Shown here piece by piece: positions 25,032-32,640 of a stretch of 33,871 nucleotides of DNA. Each line of letters starts with the position of its first letter. Position 1 is the first letter of the stretch. Below the pieces are notes generated by a model. That model ran no database searches. It was not told where the DNA came from and saw only the letters and a list, made by a program, of their open reading frames with translations. Origin of the DNA: Bacteroidales bacterium (GTDB taxonomy: Bacteria; Bacteroidota; Bacteroidia; Bacteroidales; Muribaculaceae); contig DXYS01000083.1 of assembly GCA_019415705.1 (NCBI GenBank), positions 1 through 33,871 on the forward strand, given 5' to 3'. Made by a program: the position numbers and the translations under genes.

Positions 25032-26996
25032 TCAAAGCTTACTGTCTATCAGCTTGACCTTTTCGTCAATTTGGTCAATATCGGCTTTGAGTCGCTCGAT
25101 TTTACGCTGGAAATCTCTTAACATCGAGTCACCCGACTTGCTTTTGGCCGAGAGGAAACCGAGATTATTCTCATAAGTTCTGAGCTCGTTGCGTTTGGCC
25201 TCGGCCACACGCAAGAGTTTCTCGCGTTCTCTATAGAGCTTGTTGTCATCGCCCTCTATCTCGGCCACAGCGGTCTCGAAGCGGTTCATACGCTCACGGT
25301 GCTCACGGAGTTCGAGAGCATCACGCAGTTCATTGAGTTTGTCGCGGAAAGCCTCATAGACCTTGTCCTTCTCGCGGAAAGGCACATGACCGATTGATTT
25401 CCACTCGGCCTGCAGAGCTTTAAGGCGCTCAATAGCCTCCTCGCGCGGTGTTTCGGCCGTGATTTCACCCAGACGGGCTATAACGTCACGTTTAGCCTTA
25501 AGATTGGCATTCTCGGTCTGACGCACTCCTGATGTTGCCTTCTTTTTCTGCTCGAAGAAGTGGTCGCAGGCGGCAAGGAAACGCTGCCAGATGGCATCGC
25601 TGTGCTTCTTGGCTACAGTGCCTATGGTCTTCCATTCCTTCTGCATAGCCACAAACTCGTCACCCGCCTTGCGCCAGTCTGTCGAATCCTTAAGCGCTTC
25701 AGCGCGCTCGCAGAGAGCGACCTTGGCCGCCAGATTGCGCGACAGTTCGTCTCGGGTCGATTTGAAGAACTCTGATTTGGCCGCGAAGAATTTGTCACAA
25801 GCCGCGCGGAAACGTGCGAAAAGACGGTTATTGAGCTTACGCGAGGCAAAACCGAGAGTCTTCCATTCGGTCTGTGCCGCGATAACTTCTTTAGTCGCCT
25901 CATCCCATGCTGCAAAAGTTTTCAGTTTCTCTAAATCGACTGCCTCCACACGCTCGCAGAGGGCAGTCTTGCCGGCCTCGTTCTCGGCCTCACGGGCCTT
26001 GCGGGCCTCGAAATAAGCCTGATATCTCTTATTGATTTCAGCCGAGAAGTTTTTAAACTTCTCCCATATTTCTTCTCTAATTTCCTTAGCCACCGGACCG
26101 ACCTGACGCCATTTGTTATGGAGCTCCTGAAGGCGGCGATAAGCCACGATGACATCTTCTTCGGCCGTCAGACCCTCAGCCTCGCTGAGCAGCAGCATCT
26201 TGCTGTCAAGATTTTTCTTGAAGTCATAGTCGCGCAACTCTTTGTTGATTTTAAGATTGTCGGAGTAGCGCTCGCGGGCATCCTGAAAACGTTTCCAAAG
26301 GTTTGTCTCCTCGGTTGCAGGCACATCGCCGCATGCGTTGAATTCGTCCTGCAGCTCACGATAGCGCGGGAATGTACGGTTGACATTGTCCGTGTCTTCG
26401 GCTAAAGCGATAATCTCGGCTATAATAGCGTTTTTGCGCTCGAGATTGGCCTGACGCTTGGCCTCCTGCTCGGCGGCGAGGGCGGCCTTGCGCTCACGCA
26501 GGTCATTGAGTATCTTCTTGATTTCTGTATCTTTCTCGTCGTCGGCCGGCTCTACAAAGCTCTCGGCATCATTGCCGGCTTCGGCCCATGCCGTGCGGGC
26601 CTCGTCTGTCTCGTTTTTATGGATAGCGTTATAATGCTGACGCAGACGGCGCAGATCATCACCGCTGATTTCAGCGATGTCTTTAGCCTCAAGCTCGCGG
26701 GCGGCAGCAAGTATGCCGTCTTTGTCTAAAGCCGCAACTGCCTCGGCTGACTGCTGCTCGGCCTCTTCTACGGCCTCGCTGACCTCGGCTTCGAGATCGG
26801 CAAGCGGCGCATCAGTGACCTGTGTCCCGGCGGATTCTTCTTCTGACGGAGCAGAAGACTCGGCCACAGTGTCTGCTACAGGTGATTGTGTTGTTTCAGG
26901 ATCAAGACTTTTTTCGGCGGCGTCGTTGACAGGCGCCTCGCTGAGAGCTTTTTCGGCGGCATTAGTTGACGCTGCCGAAGGATCACGCATTTCCAT
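25032..26996 (-). CDS. DUF349 repeat protein
   Basis: 654 residues. After an acidic, disordered N-terminus of about 100 residues come five DUF349 repeats of 65-80 residues, each with a W-x(n)-G-x-V/A core and an F-rich helix (WRQVGPVAKE, WKTLGFASRK, WKTIGTVAKK and WKSIGHVPFR among them). A C-terminal coiled coil ends DIDQIDEKVKLIDSKL. DUF349 proteins are long, highly charged helical proteins of unknown cytoplasmic function. The start at 26996 (MEMRDPSAAS) is preferred: the frame extends to 27083, but a promoter at 27051-27084 lies within that extension. A second ATG two codons later is equally possible. Confidence 0.85.
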   Translation of the reverse strand: MEMRDPSAASTNAAEKALSEAPVNDAAEKSLDPETTQSPVADTVAESSAPSEEESAGTQVTDAPLADLEAEVSEAVEEAEQQSAEAVAALDKDGILAAARELEAKDIAEISGDDLRRLRQHYNAIHKNETDEARTAWAEAGNDAESFVEPADDEKDTEIKKILNDLRERKAALAAEQEAKRQANLERKNAIIAEIIALAEDTDNVNRTFPRYRELQDEFNACGDVPATEETNLWKRFQDARERYSDNLKINKELRDYDFKKNLDSKMLLLSEAEGLTAEEDVIVAYRRLQELHNKWRQVGPVAKEIREEIWEKFKNFSAEINKRYQAYFEARKAREAENEAGKTALCERVEAVDLEKLKTFAAWDEATKEVIAAQTEWKTLGFASRKLNNRLFARFRAACDKFFAAKSEFFKSTRDELSRNLAAKVALCERAEALKDSTDWRKAGDEFVAMQKEWKTIGTVAKKHSDAIWQRFLAACDHFFEQKKKATSGVRQTENANLKAKRDVIARLGEITAETPREEAIERLKALQAEWKSIGHVPFREKDKVYEAFRDKLNELRDALELREHRERMNRFETAVAEIEGDDNKLYREREKLLRVAEAKRNELRTYENNLGFLSAKSKSGDSMLRDFQRKIERLKADIDQIDEKVKLIDSKL

Positions 26997-27050
26997 AATG
27001 ATTAGTTTTAAATTGTCAGAGTCTGGCGTTTGATGACAGACGTGTAAGCG

Positions 27051-27084
27051 CGAATTTAATAAAAAACTTTGATTTATAGGCAAA
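27051..27084 (-). promoter_or_regulatory. Promoter of the DUF349 gene
   Basis: TTTG (27084-27081, minus) and TAAATTCG (27058-27051), a seven-of-eight match to TAnnTTTG, spaced by 22 nt. Transcription would begin near 27044, leaving a leader of about 48 nt. Confidence 0.5.
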
Positions 27085-27176
27085 AACCCGATTTTTTTAT
27101 CCTCCGAGTGTTAATTTAGCTCCCTTAGCTTTTTAACTATTATAGCTATTCTAACCCCGTCTGACTTATTCCCCTC

Positions 27177-27216
27177 AAAAACACAGCGCCGACGGTCATC
27201 ATCTGACCGCCGGCGC
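27177..27216 (-). terminator. Terminator of rpsA
   Basis: 13-bp stem (27186-27198 with 27204-27216, one G-T pair) with a 5-nt loop, followed on the minus strand by TGTG and a T5 run (27181-27177), 25 nt after the rpsA stop. Confidence 0.85.
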
Positions 27217-27241
27217 GAGTATCGGTTAAATCAGGCTCTGA

Positions 27242-29023
27242 TTATTTGCCTGAGAGTTTCTCTTTGAGAGCGGCAAGAGCCTCGAGGTCACCGAGAGTGG
27301 TCTTCTCGAGCGGAGCATTGAGTGCGGGAGCCTCTTCAGCCTGTTTCTTGGGCTGACGGCGTGCTTTGCGCTCGGCTGCTTTCTCTGCACGTGCTTCATC
27401 TTCGAAGATGCGGCTGTGAGAGAGGATGATGCGCTTGCTGTCTTTGTTGAATTCGATTACTTTGAAGTCAAGTTTCTCGTCAACCTTAGCCTGTGAGCCG
27501 TCCTCTTTAACGAGGTGTTTGGGAGTAGCGAAGCCCTCTACGCCGTAAGGCAGAGCAATCACGGCACCCTTGTCGAGCATCTCGACGATTGTGCCCTCGT
27601 GAACAGAGCCGACGGTGAAGATGGTCTCGAAGACATCCCACGGATTCTCCTCGAGCTGTTTGTGGCCGAGGCTCAGACGACGGTTGTCTTTGTCGATGGC
27701 GAGAACCTCTACCTCGATGTCAGCACCGATCTGAGTAAACTCGCTCGGGTGTTTGATTTTCTTGGTCCAAGAGAGGTCGCTGATGTGGATGAGGCCGTCA
27801 ACACCTTCTTCAATCTCGACGAATACGCCGAAGTTGGTGAAGTTGCGCACTTTGGCTGTGTGGCGGCTGCCGAGAGGATATTTGGTCTCGATATTCTCCC
27901 ACGGGTCGTTCTTGAGCTGTTTGATGCCGAGGCTCATCTTGCGGTCCTCGCGGTCGAGTGTGAGGACTACGGCCTCAACCTCGTCGCCGACTTTCATGAA
28001 GTCCTGAGCGCTGCGCAGGTGCTGCGACCATGACATCTCGCTGACATGGATCAGGCCCTCGACGCCGGGAGCGATTTCGAGGAATGCGCCGTAATCAGCC
28101 ATGACAACGACTTTGCCTTTAACTTTGTCACCGACTTTGAGCTCGGGATCGAGAGCATCCCAAGGATGGGGATGAAGCTGTTTGAGACCGAGAGCGATAC
28201 GTTTTTTCTCGTCGTCGAAGTCGAGGATAACGACGTTGAGCTTCTGGTCGAGCTCCACAACCTCGCTCGGGTGGCTTACGCGGCCCCAAGACAGGTCAGT
28301 GATGTGGATGAGACCGTCGACACCGCCGAGGTCGATGAACACACCGTAAGCGGTGATGTTCTTGACTGTGCCCTCGAGCACCTGACCCTTCTCGAGTTTC
28401 GAGATGATCTCGCGCTTCTGCTGCTCGAGCTCGGCCTCGATGAGAGCCTTGTGTGATACGACAACGTTCTTGAACTCTTCGTTGATTTTCACAACCTTGA
28501 ACTCCATGGTCTTGCCGACATAGAGATCGTAGTCGCGGATGGGTTTGACGTCGATCTGTGAGCCGGGGAGGAAAGCCTCGATACCGAACACGTCGACAAT
28601 CATGCCGCCTTTGGTACGGCATTTGATATAGCCTTTGATGATTTCATCATTGGCGAGAGCAGCGTTGATGCGCTCCCAAGAGCGTGATGCGCGTGCTTTC
28701 TTGTGTGACAGGATGAGCTGACCTTTTTTGTCTTCCTGATTCTCGATGAACACCTCTACAGTGTCGCCGACTTTGATGTCGGGATTGTAGCGGAACTCAT
28801 TCATGGGGATGATGCCGTCGCTCTTGTAGCCGATGTTAACCACTGCCTCACGTTTGTTGAGGGCGATGATGGTACCTTCGATTACGTCTTTGTCTTTGAC
28901 GGTGTTGAGAGACTCGTCGTAAGTCTTTGTGAGCTCCTCGCGGGTCTTCTCGCCTTTGTTTTCGCCGTTTTCATAGGCGTCCCAGTCGAAGTCTTCGATG
29001 GGTGAATTTTTTAATTCAGTCAT
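27242..29023 (-). CDS. rpsA: 30S ribosomal protein S1
   Basis: 593 residues with six S1 repeats (roughly 45-110, 125-195, 210-280, 295-365, 380-455 and 470-540). The central ones carry the signature GVFIDLGGVDGLIHITDLSW or close variants. The C-terminal tail of about 50 residues is Ala/Lys/Glu-rich. S1 binds mRNA and unfolds it for initiation; this matters in a phylum that makes little use of Shine-Dalgarno pairing. It is monocistronic, with its own promoter and terminator. A 5'-terminal stem in the leader could serve autoregulation, which S1 performs in E. coli. Confidence 0.96.
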   Translation of the reverse strand: MTELKNSPIEDFDWDAYENGENKGEKTREELTKTYDESLNTVKDKDVIEGTIIALNKREAVVNIGYKSDGIIPMNEFRYNPDIKVGDTVEVFIENQEDKKGQLILSHKKARASRSWERINAALANDEIIKGYIKCRTKGGMIVDVFGIEAFLPGSQIDVKPIRDYDLYVGKTMEFKVVKINEEFKNVVVSHKALIEAELEQQKREIISKLEKGQVLEGTVKNITAYGVFIDLGGVDGLIHITDLSWGRVSHPSEVVELDQKLNVVILDFDDEKKRIALGLKQLHPHPWDALDPELKVGDKVKGKVVVMADYGAFLEIAPGVEGLIHVSEMSWSQHLRSAQDFMKVGDEVEAVVLTLDREDRKMSLGIKQLKNDPWENIETKYPLGSRHTAKVRNFTNFGVFVEIEEGVDGLIHISDLSWTKKIKHPSEFTQIGADIEVEVLAIDKDNRRLSLGHKQLEENPWDVFETIFTVGSVHEGTIVEMLDKGAVIALPYGVEGFATPKHLVKEDGSQAKVDEKLDFKVIEFNKDSKRIILSHSRIFEDEARAEKAAERKARRQPKKQAEEAPALNAPLEKTTLGDLEALAALKEKLSGK

Positions 29024-29058
29024 TAATAAAGTTAATAAATAGGGTTAATTAAAAATAG

Positions 29059-29098
29059 AATCAGTTTCTCACCGGCCCGTAAGCCGACGGCTCTGATT
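29059..29098 (-). other. 5'-terminal stem in the rpsA leader
   Basis: AATCAG at the predicted mRNA start (29098-29093 on the minus strand) pairs perfectly with CTGATT (29064-29059), closing a 28-nt GC-rich loop that can form a further short stem. The structure ends 35 nt before the start codon. Confidence 0.45.
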
Positions 29099-29104
29099 AG
29101 CGCG

Positions 29105-29135
29105 CAAAGATAATAATAATTTTCTAACTTCCAAA
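29105..29135 (-). promoter_or_regulatory. Promoter of rpsA
   Basis: TTTG (29135-29132, minus) and TATCTTTG (29112-29105) match both consensus boxes exactly, spaced by 19 nt. Transcription would start near 29098-29100, giving a leader of about 75 nt. Confidence 0.8.
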
Positions 29136-29173
29136 GACTTTTACCCTCCCCGCCCCATTTTTTCAGAAAAAAA

Positions 29174-30088
29174 TCAGCGGCGCAGGAGGGTAAGGGTGGG
29201 TTTGAAGGTGAGGGTGCAGCCGAGGGCTTCTTTGAAGGCGCAGAGGCCGAGATTGGGCTCGCCTTCCGACGACGAGGGGCCGATGTCGACGGTCTCGTAG
29301 CCGGCGCCGTAGTAATGTTCCATGACGCAGCGGGCGAGCATGGCCATGGGGCGGCTTTCGTTCCAGCCCTCGACGTGGCCCCAGTAGATGACCTGCGCCA
29401 CGCGCTCGTTGAGGCGGTAGATGATTGCGGCGGCTACGTCACAGCTGTCTTTGCTCAGCACGAAGGAGTCGATGGCGACGAGGCGCGACGTCTCCACGAG
29501 GGCGGCGAGGGTCATGCGCAGTGGGAATCCGCGCTGTTGTCTGTTCAGCGCTATGACATCATAGGCGCGGGCGAGCGTGCAGGCCGCGAACGTGAATCCG
29601 GCGCGCACCGAGCGGTTGTAATGGTTGCGCATATTCGGCTCAAGTCCTGCCACATAGCCGGGATAGCGCGAGAGCTCATAGTGATAGTTGTAGTCGGAAT
29701 ATCGCATACACCCGACGGTCAGAAGCGCACCGACGACGCGTGGCTGCATTACGGGGTCATAGACCGCCGGCGGCAGTGTGACGGTCAGGCCTCGATCGCC
29801 AAAGCGGTCGGCGAGCAGGCGCGCAAAGTCGGCAAGTGTCTCGAGTTTTTGGATGGAGTTAAAGCTGACAGCAGCAAAGGGCGCCGAGAATGGCGCGCGC
29901 CAGCCGTCATCAGTCAGCCCCGCGATGAGACCGCAGCGGTGACGACCCGAGGCGTCGACAGCGCTGACACACTCCACTTCACGGGCCTTCGCGGCATTGA
30001 GCCGGGCAAACGCACCGGTAGCGTAGCAGCAGAGCGGACGGGTGTAAACCGCATCAAACTCTTCGGGGCTCAGACTGACAAGTTCCAT
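29174..30088 (-). CDS. FemAB/GNAT-like acyltransferase-fold protein
   Basis: 304 residues, no signal peptide. The C-terminal half has GNAT/FemAB-type features: a central segment around PNMRNHYNRSVRAGFTF, the strand DVAAAIIYRLNERVAQVIYWG and the motif EPNLGLCAFKEALG. That last motif resembles the G-L-x-x-F-K-x-x-F/L-G motif of FemAB-like proteins. This suggests transfer of an acyl or aminoacyl group, but the substrate is unknown. It is the last gene of the serine hydrolase unit, 12 nt after the YciO-type gene. No terminator is visible after it, and the rpsA promoter begins about 40 nt downstream. Confidence 0.7.
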   Translation of the reverse strand: MELVSLSPEEFDAVYTRPLCCYATGAFARLNAAKAREVECVSAVDASGRHRCGLIAGLTDDGWRAPFSAPFAAVSFNSIQKLETLADFARLLADRFGDRGLTVTLPPAVYDPVMQPRVVGALLTVGCMRYSDYNYHYELSRYPGYVAGLEPNMRNHYNRSVRAGFTFAACTLARAYDVIALNRQQRGFPLRMTLAALVETSRLVAIDSFVLSKDSCDVAAAIIYRLNERVAQVIYWGHVEGWNESRPMAMLARCVMEHYYGAGYETVDIGPSSSEGEPNLGLCAFKEALGCTLTFKPTLTLLRR

Positions 30089-30100
30089 GATTTCACATCT

Positions 30101-30715
30101 TTACAATTCGATTTCAAACGACGACTGACGCACCACCTCCGGCGCTGACGAGTCCAACAGGTCGACGATGGTCGACGGCTCGATGCCCCCCTCTCCGCTG
30201 TCGATAACCAAATCAGCGTCGTGGCCATAGCGCAGCGCCAATGAGTCGGCGTGACGGGCGTCATCGGACTCGTCCTCGTCAATGGCTACAGAGGTCGAGG
30301 CCACAGGCGCACCGAGCGCCTCGGCCAAAGCTAACGCCACAGAGTGGTCGGGAATACGTATGCCTACGGTCTTGCGGCCCTTGAACACCTTGGGCAAGGA
30401 GTTCTGCGCAGGCAAAATAAATGTGAACGGACCGGGCAGGTTCTCTTTGAGCAGGCGGAAGGCGCGGTTGTCGATTTTGGCGTACTCGGCAGCCTGCAAA
30501 AGCGACGAGCACACTATCGACAGCAGATGTTTGTCGGGGTTGATGCCCTTGAGGCGGCAGAGGCGCTCGACGGCGCGGTTGTCCAAGGCGTTGCAGCCCA
30601 AGGCATAAATAGTGTCGGTAGGGTAAATGACGATGCCGCCATCACGGAGTATGCGCACGGCGTCGTCAATCGCGCGCGAGTTAATCGAGTCCGGAAATAC
30701 GGTCAGGGTTTTCAT
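30101..30715 (-). CDS. Sua5/YciO/YrdC-family protein, YciO-type
   Basis: 204 residues covering one YrdC domain. It starts with GGIVIYPTDTIYALGC and contains the segments FRLLKENLPGPFTFILPA, KTVGIRIPDH, ALAEALGAPVASTS and PSTIVDLLD, closest in wording to E. coli YciO. The family includes TsaC/Sua5, which makes threonylcarbamoyl-AMP for the t6A modification of ANN-decoding tRNAs. Whether YciO-type members do this in vivo is less certain. The start overlaps the stop of the B3/4-domain gene by 4 nt (ATGA), implying translational coupling. Confidence 0.87.
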   Translation of the reverse strand: MKTLTVFPDSINSRAIDDAVRILRDGGIVIYPTDTIYALGCNALDNRAVERLCRLKGINPDKHLLSIVCSSLLQAAEYAKIDNRAFRLLKENLPGPFTFILPAQNSLPKVFKGRKTVGIRIPDHSVALALAEALGAPVASTSVAIDEDESDDARHADSLALRYGHDADLVIDSGEGGIEPSTIVDLLDSSAPEVVRQSSFEIEL

Positions 30716-31377
30716 GGTCTGACGAGGGTAAATCTTATGTTGGTGGCTGAGGCGTAGGTCTCCAAAAGACGCCGCGTCAGCGCCATAATGTCGTCCTCGG
30801 GCATGTCGGGGCCGAACATATTGATGGTCAGCAGCAACCGGCGCGTCGACGGCGTGATTTTGGTGCGGTCATTGTCAGACGTCGGTGTGCCGATGCCCCC
30901 GACGGCATCGCGCCACACGGGCAGGCACGCGATATTGAGCTGGCCGCGGCCGATAGCCTCATATGGCTCGCCCTCGCGGCCGACGCCGAGCGTCAGGCAG
31001 TCGCCCTCGATGCGGTCTCGGTCGAAGCCGCCTATTGAGTGCCCGCAACTGACTGACAGCAGGTTGACAAGGTCAATGAGCGCCAGCGAGCGGTAAAGTC
31101 CGATGCCCTTGACAAAGCGGCGGCAGAGTGCCTCGGTCGACGGGCGGTAACGGTTAGGCTCCTTGCCGCAAGCCTTGTAGGCCTGACGTGTCGCGGCTAT
31201 GCCGGGGCGTTTGTTTATATCAGCCATCTCGTGGAGCTGACCGAAACTTTCGGCGAACGCCGTGATTTCGCGCCACAGAGCGTCGTCGGTCTCGGGGCTC
31301 TCAACGTCTGCCTCGACAGCCAACAGGCGGTATTCGGGCGCAGCATCTTTTATCTGAGGGTCTATTATAAATTGCAT
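30712..31377 (-). CDS. B3/4-domain protein (PheRS beta-chain-like tRNA-binding domain)
   Basis: 221 residues that correspond to a free-standing B3/B4 domain of phenylalanyl-tRNA synthetase beta chain. Typical segments are RPGIAATRQAYKACGKEPN, YRPSTEALCRR, LVDLVNLLSV-like LIDLVNLLSVSCGHSIGG and the late strand RRLLLTINMFG. In PheRS the domain edits mischarged Tyr-tRNA(Phe); free-standing versions are suspected trans-editing or RNA-binding proteins. It starts 2 nt after the serine hydrolase stop and overlaps the YciO-type gene by 4 nt. Link to a tRNA-related job is supported by that neighbour, but not proven. Confidence 0.85.
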   Translation of the reverse strand: MQFIIDPQIKDAAPEYRLLAVEADVESPETDDALWREITAFAESFGQLHEMADINKRPGIAATRQAYKACGKEPNRYRPSTEALCRRFVKGIGLYRSLALIDLVNLLSVSCGHSIGGFDRDRIEGDCLTLGVGREGEPYEAIGRGQLNIACLPVWRDAVGGIGTPTSDNDRTKITPSTRRLLLTINMFGPDMPEDDIMALTRRLLETYASATNIRFTLVRP

Positions 31378-31379
31378 AA

Positions 31380-32504
31380 TCAGTCTGCTTTAATCAGTCC
31401 GTTTTTAATCAATATTTCCTCCACAGCCATCGACATGTCGCGGCGCGAACGGTCGTGACGGTTTTCAAGAACGACGACACTGACGCCCGTCGACGGATAT
31501 TTGGCCACATAAGCCTGATAGCCGCCGTTATCGCCCGTGTGGAAAACTTTCAGCGGGCTGTCGGGCCGATGCTCGATAAACCAGCCGAGCCCGTACCACG
31601 TGTAGGGTCGACGCTGATAGTCACACCATGTGCTCGCAGCCACGTCGGTATGTGGCCGGTAGGCCATCGCAATCCAATCAGCCGGTAGCAGTCCGCCGAG
31701 AAGCGCATGCTCCCAGCTCGCCATGTCGCGGGCAGTGGCGTAGAGCGCCCCGTCAGGGCGCGTGGCGAAGAAAGTCTCCTCGCCGTAGTCATATTCGCGC
31801 CAGCCGCCGTCGGCCGTCGGCTCATATCCGTGCGAGCGGCCGGGCTGCGGGCGTGCCGGGTCGAAATAGTAGCTCGAAGTCATCCCGGCGGGGTCGAGTA
31901 TATGTTTGCGCTGATAATCTGTGAAGTTTTCGTCCGAGACACGCTCTATAATGCGCGCCAACAGCAGGAAAGTCGGGTTGACATAGTCATAAACCGTGCC
32001 CGGCTCGAAAAGCAGCGTGTCAAGGTCGGCGAAGTACTCCACAGACGATTCGTCGGTCGCATACAGACATGCGTCGCGGCACGAGCGGTCACGCAGATCA
32101 GGGATGCCCGACGATTGCGACGCGAGGTGTCGCGGCGTCACGCGCTGCCATATCTCCGATTTATATTCGGGGAAATATTTCGACATAGGCGCGTCGATAT
32201 CGACCAATCCGGCCGCGGCGAGACGCAGCAGCCCGACAACGGTAAACTGTTTTGACACAGAGGCGATGCAGAATCTTGTCGACTGACTTATCGGCTCGCG
32301 GCTCTCCATGTCGGCCAAGCCGAAATAGCGCTCATAGACGACCGAGTCGCCGGCCGACACGATTACGGCTCCGCCCGGCTCGTTCAGCCCGTGCGGATAG
32401 CGCGCCTCAAAGACCGAGTCGAGCGCGGCCTCGAGCGGCGTAGCAGCCTGCGTGCCGGTCGCCGCGGCGGCAAAAAGTGTTACTAACAGTGTTTTGGCTT
32501 TCAT
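31380..32504 (-). CDS. Serine hydrolase, class C beta-lactamase/DD-peptidase fold
   Basis: 374 residues with a signal peptide (MKAKTLLVTLFAAAATGTQA). The three catalytic motifs are present: SVSK with nucleophile Ser82 and Lys85, YVN at 174-176, and HTG in FHTGDNGG. This is the fold of AmpC, DD-carboxypeptidases and esterases; gut Bacteroidales have many copies, so penicillinase activity cannot be assumed. The protein should act in the periplasm. An in-frame ATG at 32513 falls within the promoter -7 region, so the start at 32504 is used. It leads a unit with the B3/4-domain, YciO-type and FemAB-like genes. Confidence 0.9.
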   Translation of the reverse strand: MKAKTLLVTLFAAAATGTQAATPLEAALDSVFEARYPHGLNEPGGAVIVSAGDSVVYERYFGLADMESREPISQSTRFCIASVSKQFTVVGLLRLAAAGLVDIDAPMSKYFPEYKSEIWQRVTPRHLASQSSGIPDLRDRSCRDACLYATDESSVEYFADLDTLLFEPGTVYDYVNPTFLLLARIIERVSDENFTDYQRKHILDPAGMTSSYYFDPARPQPGRSHGYEPTADGGWREYDYGEETFFATRPDGALYATARDMASWEHALLGGLLPADWIAMAYRPHTDVAASTWCDYQRRPYTWYGLGWFIEHRPDSPLKVFHTGDNGGYQAYVAKYPSTGVSVVVLENRHDRSRRDMSMAVEEILIKNGLIKAD

Positions 32505-32510
32505 CAACCG

Positions 32511-32544
32511 CAAATATACAAATTTTATTTAACTCTCAGCCAAT
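32511..32544 (-). promoter_or_regulatory. Promoter of the serine hydrolase unit, adjacent to the start codon
   Basis: TATATTTG (32518-32511, minus) matches TAnnTTTG exactly; ATTG (32544-32541) lies 22 nt upstream. The start codon at 32504 is only 6 nt beyond the -7 element, so the mRNA would be leaderless or nearly so. Confidence 0.55.
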
Positions 32545-32567
32545 CGACCGCTCCGACAGGATCCACT

Positions 32568-32609
32568 AAAAAGTGTCCCCGGCCGCCGTAAACCGGAGAC
32601 CGGGGACAC
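32568..32609 (-). terminator. Terminator of the OmpA-like/TPR gene
   Basis: Perfect 10-bp stem (32573-32582 with 32600-32609) with a short inner stem, followed on the minus strand by five T (32572-32568), 31 nt after the stop. Confidence 0.88.
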
Positions 32610-32640
32610 ATATCTTTAATATAATCTCTAAAGACGGTTA

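Noticed and set aside
26997..27083. N-terminal extension of the DUF349 protein to 27083
   Set aside because: The predicted promoter at 27051-27084 overlaps it, and a start at 26996 leaves a normal leader.
29315..30148. 277-codon plus-strand frame opposite the FemAB-like gene
   Set aside because: Shadow; the minus-strand gene fits the operon spacing and has GNAT/FemAB-like motifs.
31380..32504. Reading the serine hydrolase as an antibiotic-resistance beta-lactamase
   Set aside because: The SxxK, YxN and HTG motifs show only the shared fold; DD-peptidases and esterases have the same motifs and the context gives no resistance signal.
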